This document shows, piece by piece, positions 21,287-33,853 of a stretch of 64,000 nt of DNA. The notes under the pieces were generated by a model, which worked only from the letters and a program-made list of their open reading frames with translations, was not told the origin of the DNA and searched no databases. A program made the translations under genes and the position numbers. Positions within the stretch are counted from its first letter, which is position 1, and every line of letters starts with the position of its first letter. The DNA is from Rhabditoides inermis. Taxonomy: Eukaryota; Nematoda; Chromadorea; Rhabditida; Rhabditidae. The stretch is taken from positions 895,001 to 959,000 of the forward strand of contig CAWZYM010000283.1 of assembly GCA_963966185.1 (NCBI GenBank). Reading direction: 5' to 3'.

Positions 21287-24200
21287 ATGTCGCGACCATT
21301 GGCGGAAGTTTTGATGACCGCAAACTCCTATATCGTTGGAGGAGTTTCCATAATATTCAACACGATTTTACTCGTTCTCATCGTCAAGTAAGTCATAAAT
21401 AAAATCGAGGTTAACCTACTAACCTACAGTTTATTTACAGCTTCAGCAGTAAAGAAATGCGATGCTACCGCTGGCTATTGTTCTTGTATGCCTGCCTCGA
21501 CGTTGCATATTCCTTACTTCACATTATTGTCAATCCGGTACGTTTCTATAACTTTGAAGACATCAAAACTGTGATTTCAGGGTTTTCTGTATAACGGCGG
21601 AGTGTACGTGTTTTTCTCGTACCGAATCTGGCCTACTGAACTGACCGGAAGAGTGCTACTAATGGTGTACACTTCGTTCTTCATTCAAGTGAGCGTGAAA
21701 AAGTAAACTATAATTATATCCATCAAACTATCGAAGACTGGAAAGTTCTTCGCGAAATTAGAAGTGTCCGCTGTTGTTTTGGCGGTTAGAATCACATCCG
21801 AACAGTACATTTAGTTGTTGACATTTCTTTTGTTCTGTATTACGTATGTGATGACTTGAGGCTATACACCTTATTACAATTGCTTGAATGTTCTTCTCTT
21901 GTTCTTTTCACTTGACCACAATAACACTGGTTTTGTAGGTGATACCATAATACAAATGCTCTTTCGATAGGATCACGATAGCATGGTTTTCGTATACAAC
22001 AAATACAATTGTCGTCTCGTTCTTTCACTTTATCACGACTGTGTTTCGTAGATGACACCATAATACAACTGCTAGATTGTTCTTTCACTTTATCACGGAA
22101 AATTCTGTTCTTTTTTGTAGGAAACACCATGACCAAAATGCATAATACAATTGCTAGTATGTTCTCTTCACTTGATCACGATAACATCGTTTTTGTAGAT
22201 GTCACCAAAATACTATTGACCCAAATTGGTCCTCCTTCTCTTGATCACAACGTTTCTTTAGGTGACCACTCTGCTGACCATCCTATTCGGCTGTCGATAT
22301 CTACTCGCGTGCAGGTTAAAGCGAGTACTTGTATAATTGAACACAATACGAGTGATAGGACATTTATCTCAAAACGAAATAATGTGAGCGATATGTAAAC
22401 AATAGAAAATGAAATCTCCTTTTCTCCCTTAAATGTCCTATGGTGCCTGTCCGTCATTCACAAGCCATAACTAGCTTCAAACCGATTCTCATGACTAGCG
22501 CGCAGCGCGCTAGTCGCTAGTAATTGTAAATGAACTTGTCACAGCGACTTAAAATCGACTGGACAAAATTGCGGCACCTTGTGCATTCCTTTTGGCACTT
22601 CCAGTTTCTCAAATGTTAAATTCGTTTAGCGCTGGACTGTGTTGTAAGCCTTTTTTTCACTATAAAGTTCCAAACCATGTGACATATAAATTGCGATATT
22701 TACAAAATGTCAAATAATTAGGCCATCGTTCACTGCTCGCTTTTAAAAATATTATTACTAATATGAGAGACAGTACTATTTGATAACTATTTATAAATGA
22801 TGTACTTTTTATATACTGGGGACACATATTATGTATTCACCTATGAAAATACTCCTTGACGTCCTATTCAAAGGTACATTTTGAACTCGGCATTTTTTTT
22901 AAACTTTAATTTTTTTATCAACATTAAATCGAACAATCGGAACTATTTTTTCTAAATTAAAAACTAGTCCTGCCACGACTTACATTCCGCCCAACATACT
23001 CCATAAAGTTGTAGGTATAGGGTAAAGAGATATTCGGGAATAAATCGCTTCTAATGAGGAGTTGTGGCAGTTTGTGGCAGACATAAGATGCCACTATGTA
23101 TTAAAAAAATATAATAACAAAAAGTCACGATGTCATGGATCATATACATAGTGTACTTTCGATTTCAACAACAACCCAGTACGTTTATCGAAACCTTGAA
23201 TTATAGAAACTTTCTTTCAGGTCCCTGAAAATGTTAGTTTTTGTCACGTAGTAGTAAGCATACAATTATTACTTGAGCTTCGACAGTGTAAAAGTCAGAG
23301 AACATAACATCACAATTTTACCAAGATCCTATAAGTTACAAACCATGTAAGAAGGTACCTTCTCACAAACATGCTTCCAGTTTCGAGCAGCTGCACTGGT
23401 TCTCTCACTCTCTCCATTTCCTCCTTCCACCCGTGTTCTACATCTTCTCGGTCGTCGACTACTGTGTGCCCGTCTTCACCGAACTATGGAACAACCCGGG
23501 CACCAACGACGATGAGATAGTCGAGTTCAAGGTAGGCAAGATTTGTATTCGAGATGGGTTTTCAGCTCCATCAAGCATTTGATCCTCTCGTTTTTCGAGC
23601 TACTGTCGCGAGCTCGTTTCCTCTGACCTCTGAACCTCTGATCTAACGCGCGCGACTTTTTGCAAGAAACTTAATATATGTTATTATTACAACATATTAT
23701 TATAACATACAACATTATATTTTAATTGATTTGCGTGATTTATTTAGCACTTGATGGAATAGTATATCACTCGAGGATTGACATCGTTTTCATCTTTATC
23801 ATAATATTCAGTTTCTGAAACTTATCTCTTTCAGGCGATGTTGAGACGCGATGCAAATGATACTATGGCGTTCTTTGCGACGAGAGTGAGTGGATTCGGC
23901 CTTGTTTCCGTTCTTTCTCAAATTTTCACATAACAAGAAAAGAAATCAAACAAATTGTTTCAATTTCGGGATATTATAATTGGTGTTCTATGCGAATGAA
24001 TGCGAGAAAATTTTCGATAAAGTCGCATTGTTTAAATGTTGTTATTTTTTTCATTCCAGATTTCTCTCGGCAGCTTCAGCTTCTCATTCGTCAACGCTAT
24101 GCTGCTGATAAGTGAGTTCAGATCGAAGTATTATTTTTCTGGTTTCATTTGTCGGTGGATTTGGATTCCGAATCCAAGATACACAGCAATACTAAATCAA

Positions 24201-26142
24201 CCGATCTAAAGACCTAAAAAATGTTTATGAACGTATTTTTCAGCCGTGCAAATCGCGTTGATGTCTGTGTGCGGTCTGCGGGTTCGCTCGAACCTCATCA
24301 GTGTCACGTTCAGCAACAGAACCAAAAGGATGCACGAGCAGCTGCTCAGGAGTCTATTCTACCAGGTACAGGCTGGTAATAGACTGGTGTGGGTAATAGG
24401 TAATAGGTAATAGACTGGTGTGGTCACTGGATTCCGTATTCATCTTCGTAGAGTGACCTCTTACGTTTCGCGTGAAAGTTATCGTTTCTCGTTTCGGCAT
24501 ATCGAAAATCATCAGTTAAAGGTAGTGTACTTTCTGAACGCATAACTTCAAATTTGCAATTTGTGTTGTTTATTTGTTCAATCTCATTATTAGAAACATA
24601 ATTGGTCAATATACTATCCTTTGAAAATGTCTTTAATCTTATGCAAATACGCTTTAAACGTGAGAAAAACATGAAAACTTCGATTTTAAGAAAATTTGTC
24701 AAATATGTTTAGTATTGTTAATATTAAATTTTTCTAAGTGTTTTATATATTTTTGAAGGTGAATTGAACATCAAAAACAAACCACAAAACCATTAGAACG
24801 CATTTTACGTGCGAAACAAACGAATCACTCCGGTCAGTTGGGTGATGTAACCGCAGTTGGTGAACATAAGTTTGCGGGCGTTGTTAGAACTGCTTACATT
24901 TTCCGGTAAATGTCAAACGTTTAAATTTATTTTTATTTATTTTTGAAATTGTAATTTTTGAAATTTCAACTATCATGTTATGGAATTATAACTAACAAAT
25001 AACAGCAATAAACTGGTAACAACAACTCATGCAATCAGAATCAGAGGGTACACTACCGGTTTATCGTAATTGTGAGACGCATGTGATTCCGGAGCGATCG
25101 CACCTTGGTCGCAACTCGAATACAATGCTCTTACCGTCCGACTCTCTTGTTTTGCCAAAGTGCTGCTATAAAGGACATACAGCGCGCAACTTATGGCGAG
25201 AATAGAACTTTATCGTCTTTGGTCGCCCAAAGCTCCTATTGTCAGCGTATATTATTGGAATAGTTTGTTATCAGAATGCAGTTCTAACCGGAGTTCCTTG
25301 TATCACTTTCCGATATGCACGTATCCCTAATCCCTCTCCTGTCAGACCCTCTCTCCTCTCGTCTGCTGCTGCTTCCCGGTTGCTCTCTACACACTCGCTA
25401 CCGTATTCAAGTTCGGACTGGGCGGGGCCGACGGGTGGGCAGAATCATTGAATTGAATTGATTCACTGCCGACATCAAGATACAACAACGGAGATGAATC
25501 ACAAAGTGGCTTCCTGTTCCATGTTGAAAAACGCGTGATACTATTTTTATTAGCTGTGACAAATGCATACGAATTGTACGAAATGTAGTGATATGATATT
25601 ATTTCTGGAACTAACACATCGAAGAAAACACATCAAAAATTAAGAAAATTTATAACCAGTTGTATCATTCAATATTATACATAACTCGTACAAAAAGAAA
25701 GTTTACAAACATGACATGAACAGAAGATCGGAAAAATAGGAGAATACAACCGATGAAATCTCAAATAGGAAATCAACTTCTAATCTATCGGTGCAGCTTG
25801 GGTGGTTTGACCAAACCGCTCGTTCCAGCTCTCTGTTCACCGCCTTCCTCGGATGGTTTCCGCTGTTCGATGCAGTGGTTGTCGTCTACTTTGTGGAATG
25901 CTACCGGAGAGCTGTCACGTGTCTCATCAGGGGACAGTGTCCTGAACGAAGTCAGTCTCTCTCTCTTTCTCTCTTTCTCTCTCTCTCTCTCCCCTTTCCT
26001 CTCTCCTCTCTTTCACTATGATACACACTATACTACTTCAGGTTCCGATGAGAAGGGTATAATGTTGACGTCTCGTTCCGAGTCGCTAGCGAGTGGACCG
26101 CAGACTACGAGGAGTATGTTGGAAAGCATGGGCAGTCAGTGA
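21287..26142 (+). CDS. Nematode Str-like chemoreceptor GPCR
   Basis: About 347 residues in 11 exons: 21287-21387, 21441-21537, 21581-21688, 22262-22314, 23381-23531, 23835-23885, 24060-24111, 24244-24365, 25346-25434, 25829-25950, 26042-26142; every junction is in phase. TM1 is YIVGGVSIIFNTILLVLIV. Then come SSKEMRCYRWLLFLYACLD and SLLHIIVNP, the Str-type TM2. TM3 ends FGCRYLLACR, comparable to the Str YRYxAxCR. SNRTKRMHEQLLRSLFYQ is the loop-3 motif that precedes TM6, and TM7 ends VVYFVECYRRAV. The Ser-rich tail ends SMLESMGSQ. Start MSRPLAEVLM was chosen because it places TM1 near the N-terminus. Introns 3, 4 and 8 are unusually long (573-1066 nt) for this window. Confidence 0.85.
21880..22262 (+). 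repeat. Degenerate tandem repeat resembling the downstream splice acceptor
   Basis: About five diverged units of roughly 60-85 bp, each with TTC(A)CTT.ATCACGA, then TTTTTGTAGATGACACC or TTTTGTAGGTGATACC, then ATAATACAA..TGCT. The last unit merges into the true exon boundary at 22261/22262 (CTTGATCACAACGTTTCTTTAG then GTGACCACT). Confidence 0.7.
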
Positions 26143-26411
26143 TAAACTTGCATCCCTTTTTAGTTTCTCTCATTGTATTCATCATAATCATGTGTGTCGA
26201 TGTTGTCCAATTTCACTGTCATGATCATGAACTCACACCCTCTTTTGTTCAGTAATGAATTATAATATAAAAAACCTCGTATATCTTATGTCGTCTCATC
26301 ACTCTTCGCAATAAATTTGTTACGATCTAGTGAATTCGTTTTTTTATAGCTGAACTGGTACATCTGTTTCTGTTTGCTCACATCAAAACAAACAACATAT
26401 TCCGATAATTA

Positions 26412-26453
26412 CTAGCGCTCCGGCGCGCTGTCGCGCGCCTCCGCGCTAGAACA
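26412..26453. repeat. GC-rich hairpin
   Basis: CTAGCGC...GGCGCGCTGTCGCGCGCC...GCGCTAG: nested inverted repeats in AT-rich DNA. Similar hairpins lie at 22495-22526 (GACTAGCGCGCAGCGCGCTAGTC) and 28588-28695. Confidence 0.6.
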
Positions 26454-26918
26454 TGAAAATTAGAAGAATAGAAATTCATACAAGTTTTTTTGTTATGTTC
26501 AATACTACTGTTTATCTACAAATTCATAACATTTTGACGAGTGAAACGAATTATTAAAGTAGAGAAGATTAGTCGATTGATGTATTGATTGCACTGATAA
26601 GTATGTTGTCTAGGAGCGGGGTAATAATAATAATATTAAAAATAATAACTGGTTTGCAAGTCCTATAGTAAGCTGCTACGCGCTTCACCTATCAATGTCT
26701 ATGAAAAGAATAATGATATATTTCTTTTTTCTGAACTGTACTTTTCTATGCTCCTAAAAACTAAATGCGCTCAGGCACAAGTCAGCATCGCTCTGATATT
26801 AGCCCTCCTCCTTCTATCTCTCCCTCTTTCTCCCCTCTCTTCTCGCTCTCTCCTTCCTCTCTTTATCTCTCTGCTTTCTCTTTATTTTTTTTCGTTTTTC
26901 TTTTAGTGTTAAAGACAC

Positions 26919-27260
26919 AGTGGCGACTTATTTCTGTCACAACCTGCCACAACTCATCATTTTCACACGAGCAAAACATTTGGCCGTGGGATCGAACCGG
27001 CGAAGATCGGGGGCCACAATGCAGCGCACATGCTCTGAGCCATGAAGCTATTGACTAAGCGTTGTTCAATTGCGCTTATGTCTCCGACCCCAATTTGCAG
27101 TATTGAAGCGTTGGCGGGAAATTCAAATTTTCATCTGAATCCTTGGCAGTGTCAGATTCGAAAGTAACGCAGAATCGTCGTTCTTTCGAAAAAAATATGC
27201 AAATGTGTTAGGTTAACATGGTTTTAAAAAATACTCCGTGTCAAATAAGTCGCCACTGTT
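26919..27260. mobile_element. MITE-like element with terminal inverted repeats
   Basis: ACAGTGGCGACTTATTTCTG at the left is matched in reverse complement by AAATAAGTCGCCACTGT at the right, giving inverted repeats of about 18 bp around ~340 bp. No transposase. No clear target duplication was found, so the exact ends are uncertain. The interior holds the tRNA-like segment. Confidence 0.55.
26985..27060 (-). repeat. tRNA-like (SINE-like) segment with A and B boxes
   Basis: On the minus strand TGGCTCAGAGC (27042-27032) fits the RNA polymerase III A box and GGTTCGATCCC (26998-26988) fits the B box, ~34 nt apart. The T-stem does not pair properly and no clean acceptor stem is visible, so it is not called as a functional tRNA. 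Confidence 0.45.
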
Positions 27261-27550
27261 CCTTTCATGCTACGAAAACAGACAGTTCTGCTTTTCTGGT
27301 CTTGCAACATCTTCCCCTCACTAATCTCTTTCTCTCTTTCTTTCTCTTTTTTTATCTATCTCTTTTTCTTTTTCCCTCTCTTCCTCTTTCTCTTTCTCTC
27401 AGGTCTCCTCTCGCACCGTTTTTTTTAACAGAACAATGAAAGCAACATTGAAAACTATCACAACGTGGCTAATCTGCAAAGTGTCATACAAATTGGTTCA
27501 GTATGATTAAAGTTATGAACTAATCAAAATTGTAAAAGAAATGCTACGGC

Positions 27551-28500
27551 GCGCGCACCTTTTGATAGATTGGCTATATCTTTTTCACATTGTAACCACT
27601 CAGGTTGAATTTTACGGTAAAAAAGGTACGGGAAAAAAGCTGTTTTTGAACGTAATTACGGAAAATAAAACAGAGATGTTGCTTAGATGAGAAACGTTCG
27701 CTGCAGACAGCTATAAATTTAATGGTTTTCGTGGTTTTTCTTCTATAACAAGAGTAAGTAGAGACGTATAAGAAAGTGGACTGCATTCTGTAACTTAAAG
27801 TAAACTTTTTGCAAAGTTTCACGCAAATCGATTCAGTAGAAACGGAGATATTCTTGCGGACACACATGAAAAAGTGAAAAAGTGACCATTTTTGGTAGTA
27901 TTTTGACCAAAAAGAGAGGTAATGAAAGCAAAATTGAGAACTGTCACAGAATGGACTGCATCACAAGACGTAAACTCAACTATCAGTCAAGTTTCTTGCA
28001 AATTGGTTTTGTATGAATCGAGTTATGACCGCGGAAATACTAAAAATCGCAAAAGTGAGGCGAGAGCGCGCGCGCGGCTCTTGCTAATTTGGCTATATTT
28101 TCCTTACACCGTAACCAATGATGATGAAACTTGCAGGTTAGTGACAGAACTATTTGTTGAAAGTAATTACAGAACAAGAAGCGAAACTGTTTCTTAGGTG
28201 AGAAGCTTTTGCAGCGGACAGCACCAAAATCGACGAATTTTGAGGTTTTTCTACCAAATATAGGCAATGAGTGTAATTGGAGAGTAATCACAAAGTGGAC
28301 TGCATCCTGAAGTACTATGTAAACTTTTCGCAAAGTTTGACGCAAATCGGTTCGGTAGAAACGGAGTTATGCCCGCGGACACACAAGAAAAAGTGCAAAA
28401 GTGACCATTTTTGGTGGTTTTTTGACCAAATATGGACGAAGAGGAGGAGTTGAGAGGTGCCTGAATTTTGTCGTCGTCCTTGGAAGAGAACACAACTTTT
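27551..28500. repeat. ~520-bp tandem duplication, diverged
   Basis: The segment starting GCGCGCGC.CTTTTG.TA.ATTTGGCTATAT at 27551 recurs at about 28068. AAAGTGGACTGCATCCTG..GTAAACTTTT.GCAAAGTTT.ACGCAAATCG at 27773 recurs at 28294. Each unit ends near a GTAGAAACGGAGTTATG word. Coding potential is poor. Confidence 0.75.
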
Positions 28501-28587
28501 TACCAAGTTTCATGTGAATCGGTTGAGTTTGAAGCTAGTTATGACTCTGGAATGACGGACACCATAGGACATTTTAGTAGAAAAGGC

Positions 28588-28697
28588 GACTAGCGGGCCG
28601 GAGGCTCGCTTCGCTCGCCTCCGGCCCGCTAGTGGCGGCGGCTTCGCCGCCGCACTGCGCTTCGAGGCTCGCGCGCCTTTGGCGCGCTCGCCTCTCC
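28588..28697. repeat. Cluster of three GC-rich perfect hairpins
   Basis: CTAGCGGGCCGGAGGC/GCCTCCGGCCCGCTAG, then GGCGGCGGC TTC GCCGCCGC, then GAGGCTCGCGCGCC/GGCGCGCTCGCCTC. They are back to back, isolated in AT-rich sequence, and unrelated to any gene. Confidence 0.85.
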
Positions 28698-28699
28698 GC

Positions 28700-30940
28700 G
28701 TCAAATCATCAACACTTCAAATCTGAACTCTACTATGGCTCAAGTACACATCAAAGATCGAAATCTCAAGTTTTATAGTTGTTTACTTGTTTACATGACT
28801 TGTAAACACTATACCTTAACTCTCCTTAAGGTTTAGTATCGATTAGTTATCAAAATCAGGAGATTCGGAGTTGTTTACTTTTTTGTTTACTTGTTTACCT
28901 AAGTTGTTTACCTTAAAAAAAATGTAATTATTAACTTGTTACCTGTACCAAGTATGAACCTTCTACTTCAAAAAATAACAAAGTTATAAATTTTATAACA
29001 TTTCTGAGTATTAAAAAGGCGGAAATTGAAAAATTAATTAAAATTCAAACATTAATTACAGATCTGAAATAATTTATGAATAAAGGTATGACGGTAGTGA
29101 TAATTAAATAGGAAAATCCAGGTGTCAACTTTCATCTAGACGAAAGTTACAGGGTCGTAAAGTGAAATTTTAAGTTTATGCTAATTTATCTCAGGTGACA
29201 GATGAGAGGCGACAGGTGAGACGGTACCTGGCAGGTACTCAGGACCTAAGGTGTCATTGGTGAAAGGAATGAGAGAATTGAAAATAGTTTTTCTAAGAAG
29301 TTGAAACTTGGATCTACTGTATTTTACGTTTTGCATCTTGCCTGATTGATCCTGTCAGCGGTCAATATGCTCAACTGCAAAAATGAGCCACATTTTGTTG
29401 AAAATCAGGGTTTTTTGAAAAAGTGAAATCCTTCCACAGTGAAGCGAAAAATCTGAATCTTTGTCAGTAAATATTAGTTTTTGAGTTATGAATTACTGTG
29501 CCAAATCCAGGTCTCAACTCTTAGATAGTAAGGAATTGTAGTTGATCTAGTGAATCATGAAATATGATTTTTATTTTCAGTAATAGAGTTGAGCTTACAT
29601 GTTTGTGTTGAATGTGTCATAGAGAGTGATTTACCATGAAAATTTGAAAAATTAATATTGAAAACGAAAGAAGTTATGATCAAAAATGTGAAATTTCTAC
29701 GAAAATTTGAATATTCATATTTTGAAAACGGAACGAGTATTTCATTTGAAATTGAAATGGTGTGAACGGCCAAGTGTCTTCTATCATCAGCTAAAGTTTG
29801 AAATTTTAGTCTTCAAAACTAACAAAGATATTCAAGGTTTTTGCGTTTTGCATCTTACGTGATTGATCCTGTCAGAAAATGAAAAATGCTGTAAAACTTT
29901 TTTGAACTGGTATGTGATAATGAAACTGTAAAACTGTAAATAATATGCATGTTTCATGTTACTGTGCAAGTTTCATGACAAAATATGAAGTTTGAAGGTA
30001 GGTTTACATAGAAGTGGACCGAGTTGTTAGTGAACCCATTTAAGGAAATGAGATAGGAACCGATGTTAATGTGTGTCTGTTAAGAGTGATTAGTTAATTT
30101 CAAGTTTGTAGTTTGAGTGTTAAATGTGTCTTCAGTCTTGAGTTATGTCCTTCTGAAATTTTGGAAATTCTATATAAACCCATATAAGGAGTTATCGGAA
30201 TGAGTCCTAGTGACGTGTGTCAAGTCAATATAGTGTGCTAAGTCTAAGTTTACAGTATGAGATTCACATCTTGAAACATGGACTGAGCATATGGGTCAAA
30301 AGTTTTTCAGGCTATGTCAAGTTCTTAGTAAAGTTATACGGTAAGTAGAGCTGTGATTGTGAAAATGAAACGATTGCATGCGGTCAACATAAGAATGTTA
30401 GGTTTAGAGTATGAGCTGTGTAGGTGTAATAGTCAGTGAGCTAGATGCTGTGAAAAACAGACACACAACGACCATAGCAAATTTTATATAGCCCAGCCAG
30501 GGCGACAAAAATTTATAGTCTACAATTTAAAAGCTAACAGAAATTTGAAAACAAGTGGTTATGACAATTACTAATGAACAGCTACTGTAAAATAAGAACA
30601 TACACATGTGACATGTGAACGTAACTTAAAATTGTATCGTTATTCTCATCACATCACAATTCAACTGACTATGCTGCTTCTAGATGAATACCTACATATC
30701 TCGGAGAGCAATTCTGAGAAATACTTCTTAGTAGACAGATAATTAGGGAAAAGCTAATTACATGTGAGTCACACACACGTGAGTATCGAATTGAAATGAA
30801 GGATTTTTTCGAGATCAAATATCAATGTTTTTTTGGCTATATATAGGAGGGATTTATTTGAGTCTTTACTCGGTCTGAAGTATAATAGGAGTTTTCTCAT
30901 CCACCATACACATGACACACTTTGCTAAATAATAGACTTG
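28700..30940. other. Gene-free AT-rich region
   Basis: No gene recognised. The word GTTTTGCATCTT..TGATTGATCCTGTCAG occurs at about 29328 and 29840, ~510 bp apart, hinting at another old ~0.5 kb tandem duplication. Confidence 0.5.
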
Positions 30941-30947
30941 TATCATG

Positions 30948-31425
30948 ATTAATCATGAACAATGATTAATCACAATTAATCGATTAATCATGATTAATCA
31001 TTGATCATAATCGAATAATCATGAAACTTAATAATGATTAATCATTGTTCGATTAATCATCAATCCGTGAACAATGATTAATCATTGTTTGATTAATCAT
31101 GACTTTCTGAACAATGAACAAAAATTTCGTATCAGTTTTAGCTCATTACCCTTTTTTTTGGATACAAATAACTTCCAACAGTGATACGCATTGTCTTTGA
31201 TTACAGGTTAACTTTGTAGAGACGAAGTTTTCCGTAAGAAAACTTGATTAATCACGATGAATCATTGTTCAAAATCAATTAATCAAAAATATTTGAACAA
31301 TGATTAATCATTGTTCGATTAATCATGCGGTCATGAAGAATGATTAATCATTATTCGATTAATCATGAAACTTTGAATAATGATTAACCATTGTTCGATT
31401 AATCATTCAAAAATCATTAATCGCC
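30948..31425. repeat. TTAATCAT-based array
   Basis: TGATTAATCATTGTTCGATTAATCATGA and variants recur with irregular spacing over ~480 bp. The core TGATTAATCA is palindromic. Confidence 0.85.
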
Positions 31426-31762
31426 CAAGTCTACTAAATAACTTCACAGTGAGTTGTTGAAAACGGCTCAAACTTGACAACAGATGGTCCTCGACCCCAA
31501 CTCTCGGTGAACACACTTGTCATTTTCACAAGTATCGTTTTTTTATTATAGTTTTCACTGCAATCTGGTATCTGAAGAACGGTACTTTTTTCCTCTGTAT
31601 GTGTCTCTCGCTCGATCATTCAACACATTCAATTCAACTTTTTCATTCAACACGCTCGTTCAACACAGTTCTGATACACCCATGTGTTGCAATGTTAATA
31701 TTGACAACAACAAAAATTCGGATCACTTTATCACAAGTTCTAGTGCATAAAACGCGGATTCA

Positions 31763-33134
31763 CTATTGACTATCAAAGCTTTTTGGACGCGGTGTAAGAG
31801 TGGATGAGTACTCCGGAACGTCCGGAGACGCCCTGGGGCTGAAACGTATACCATAAACGTAACCCGAGCGGTGAAACGTACCATTTGTATACGATGAGGA
31901 GCACGAGCCCGAATGCGATGGCGAAGGCGACTCCGAAGATGGCGTAGACCATGATATCATCGGAGGTGAGGCCGACAGAGCCGACTGCGACGGCGGGAAC
32001 CGGACGCTGAGGGCCCGGCAACTCGTCCGCATCGAGGATAACCGTCTCAGCCGCATCCGACAGAGCCTGGAACAGAGTAGTTGAGAGGGGAAAGGAGAGA
32101 GAGAGAGAGAGAGAGAGAGAGAACCTTGTAGGGACAGGTGTAGTCATCCTTGACAAGTTTCCCTGCATGGTAGAACTGAAAATTGTCCACAATTGAGAGG
32201 AGGCTTGAATCGACCGCATGCATACCTCAAATGTCTGTCCGCTCTCACCTTCGCGAACGACAATGTACGCAGACCTCATGTTCCTAACCAAGTACCTACA
32301 GTGCTTCCTGAAATTAATCGATTTACAATCAATAATCAATCGATATCTATCAATAACCCACGTTCCGATGAAGAGAATGGAATCAGAGTCGCTGAATTGC
32401 TTAGCGATTTCACCAATCGCCTCGCAATCGGAATTTTCCGACGGAAGCAGAGGAACGGGAACTAATCCTTTTAGCGAAAGCACCAGCGGTGCCTGGGATA
32501 CGTTATTAGCTATACGGTATTCTACCGTATACCTTCACATAGGTGCGGAGGCAGGCGGCGCCGTCGTGGATGATGGTCATTTTGTGGCCAGAGTAGCGGT
32601 GGTTCTTGATGGCGCGGAACTTCTCGAGCAGCACCTCCCTCGGGCTGGCGGGGTCGGCGGCGGAGAGACAGACGAGCGCTGCAAAAGACGGATCGAGTGA
32701 AGGAAATGGAAAGGTTATACTGTCGTATATTGATGGGTGACCCCGCCCCTTTGAGTCTTTGAGTGCCCCAGTCTTGCCATGTCTCTCGTGTAATAAAGTG
32801 CTTTTGGACAGTCTGTCTTGGATTCGATTCGGGGCCAAACACTGAAGAGGGAACTCCTGGGAACCATAACATGAAAATACTTAGAATGTAAAGATAACGA
32901 GTTAAACACTGGGAAAGAGGGAGAAAGACAGCAAAACGACGAATCGGACTAAACACCACAAACTAGACGTTGGTACTTGGTAGTAGTGTAGTAGAGAAGA
33001 ATCGAGGAAAGAGATTCTGTGAAATCCCCGTAAAAAACAAAGAGAGCGCGATAGAAGAAGGAGCAGAGGAAAGGAGGGTTGAACGGACCCTGCGCGGCGA
33101 CGAGCAGAACAAGGAGGCCACCACTGGCGCGCAT
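31763..33134 (-). CDS. Small type I membrane protein, unknown family
   Basis: About 235 residues in 7 exons, ATG at 33134 to TAG at 31763. Exon 1 (33089-33134) plus the start of exon 2 (32533-32678) encode a signal peptide (MRASGGLLVLLVAAQALVCL). The ectodomain includes EVLLEKFRAIKNHRYSGHKM, IIHDGAACLRTYVK, CEAIGEIAKQF and KHCRYLVRNMRSAYIVVREG, with several cysteines. A single membrane helix (MVYAIFGVAFAIAFGLVLLI) precedes a short Ser/Pro cytoplasmic tail ending PRPKSFDSQ. The junction after SDSILFIGT needs the GTGGGT donor to keep phase; an alternative is 51 nt of read-through in frame. I recognise no family. Topology suggests a surface receptor or adhesion-type protein. Confidence 0.65.
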
Positions 33135-33460
33135 CGCTACTCGAATGACCGCATCTCGGATCCACGAGCCCTGTCACCTTGGCTGTCTAGAACATTTCCA
33201 CCATTTCAGCTAATGTTAATTGTTTAAATCTGAAATAGTCTAATTCTCCCCGAGATCACCAGTTGACTTTAATTTACTGTTAGCTTTTGCTGAAAATAAT
33301 GACGCTGAAAAATTGAAAAAATTGAATGAGTATCCTAGAAAAAAATATGTTGTTGCTGAACCTCTTGTTGGTTTCAGACTTTCAGACTTTCAGTACCTCT
33401 TATTAGTTTCAGAACGATTTGAAACTATCCTGCACATCAAGTAGATCAAATCATTTTCCT
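33135..33460. other. Short intergenic region
   Basis: Upstream of the membrane-protein gene. No gene or clear promoter element was recognised. Confidence 0.4.
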
Positions 33461-33665
33461 ATCGAAGTTCTAAGAACCAAGTACATTTTATTCTTTCTTT
33501 CGTTTAATCTTTCGTAATCCTAAGGGAACGAAGTAGATCAAATTGTTCTCCTATCGTAATTCTAAGGGAACGAAGCAGATCAACTTATTCTCCTACCATA
33601 ATCCCAAGAGAACGAAGCAGATCAATTATTCTCCCATCGTAACCCTAAGGGAAATAAACAGATTC
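33461..33665 (+). repeat. 42-bp minisatellite, array 1
   Basis: About four units of GGAACGAAGCAGATCAA.TTATTCTCC.ATCGTAATCCTAAG. The same unit forms the array at 53066-53385 in reverse orientation. Confidence 0.85.
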
Positions 33666-33760
33666 CTTGAACCGTAATTCCGTACCGTAAGGGTACGGAT
33701 CCTTTTTCAAGCTTCCTCCACTAACTCTCTCCACCGAACAACAAGTTTCAGCCTACACAA

Positions 33761-33766
33761 TTTATT
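33761..33766 (-). other. Polyadenylation signal of SFP-repeat gene
   Basis: AATAAA on the minus strand ~90 nt past the stop codon at 33854. Confidence 0.6.
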
Positions 33767-33853
33767 GGCAAAATGGCACATTCAGTCGATCAGTATTCAC
33801 AAGGCAATCTACACAATGATACAGTATACACAGACGAGTAAGGCGAGTTTGAA

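Larger units (their letters stand above)
26143..27540. other. Gene-free region with CT tracts
   Basis: No gene recognised apart from the repeat features listed. Pyrimidine tracts lie at about 26805-26890 and 27315-27405. Confidence 0.5.

Noticed and set aside
26985..27060. Functional tRNA gene
   Set aside because: A and B boxes are present but the T-stem and acceptor stem do not pair.
30948..31425. CRISPR-like or regulated operator array
   Set aside because: Irregular spacing, no unique spacers and a eukaryotic context; a palindromic satellite explains it.
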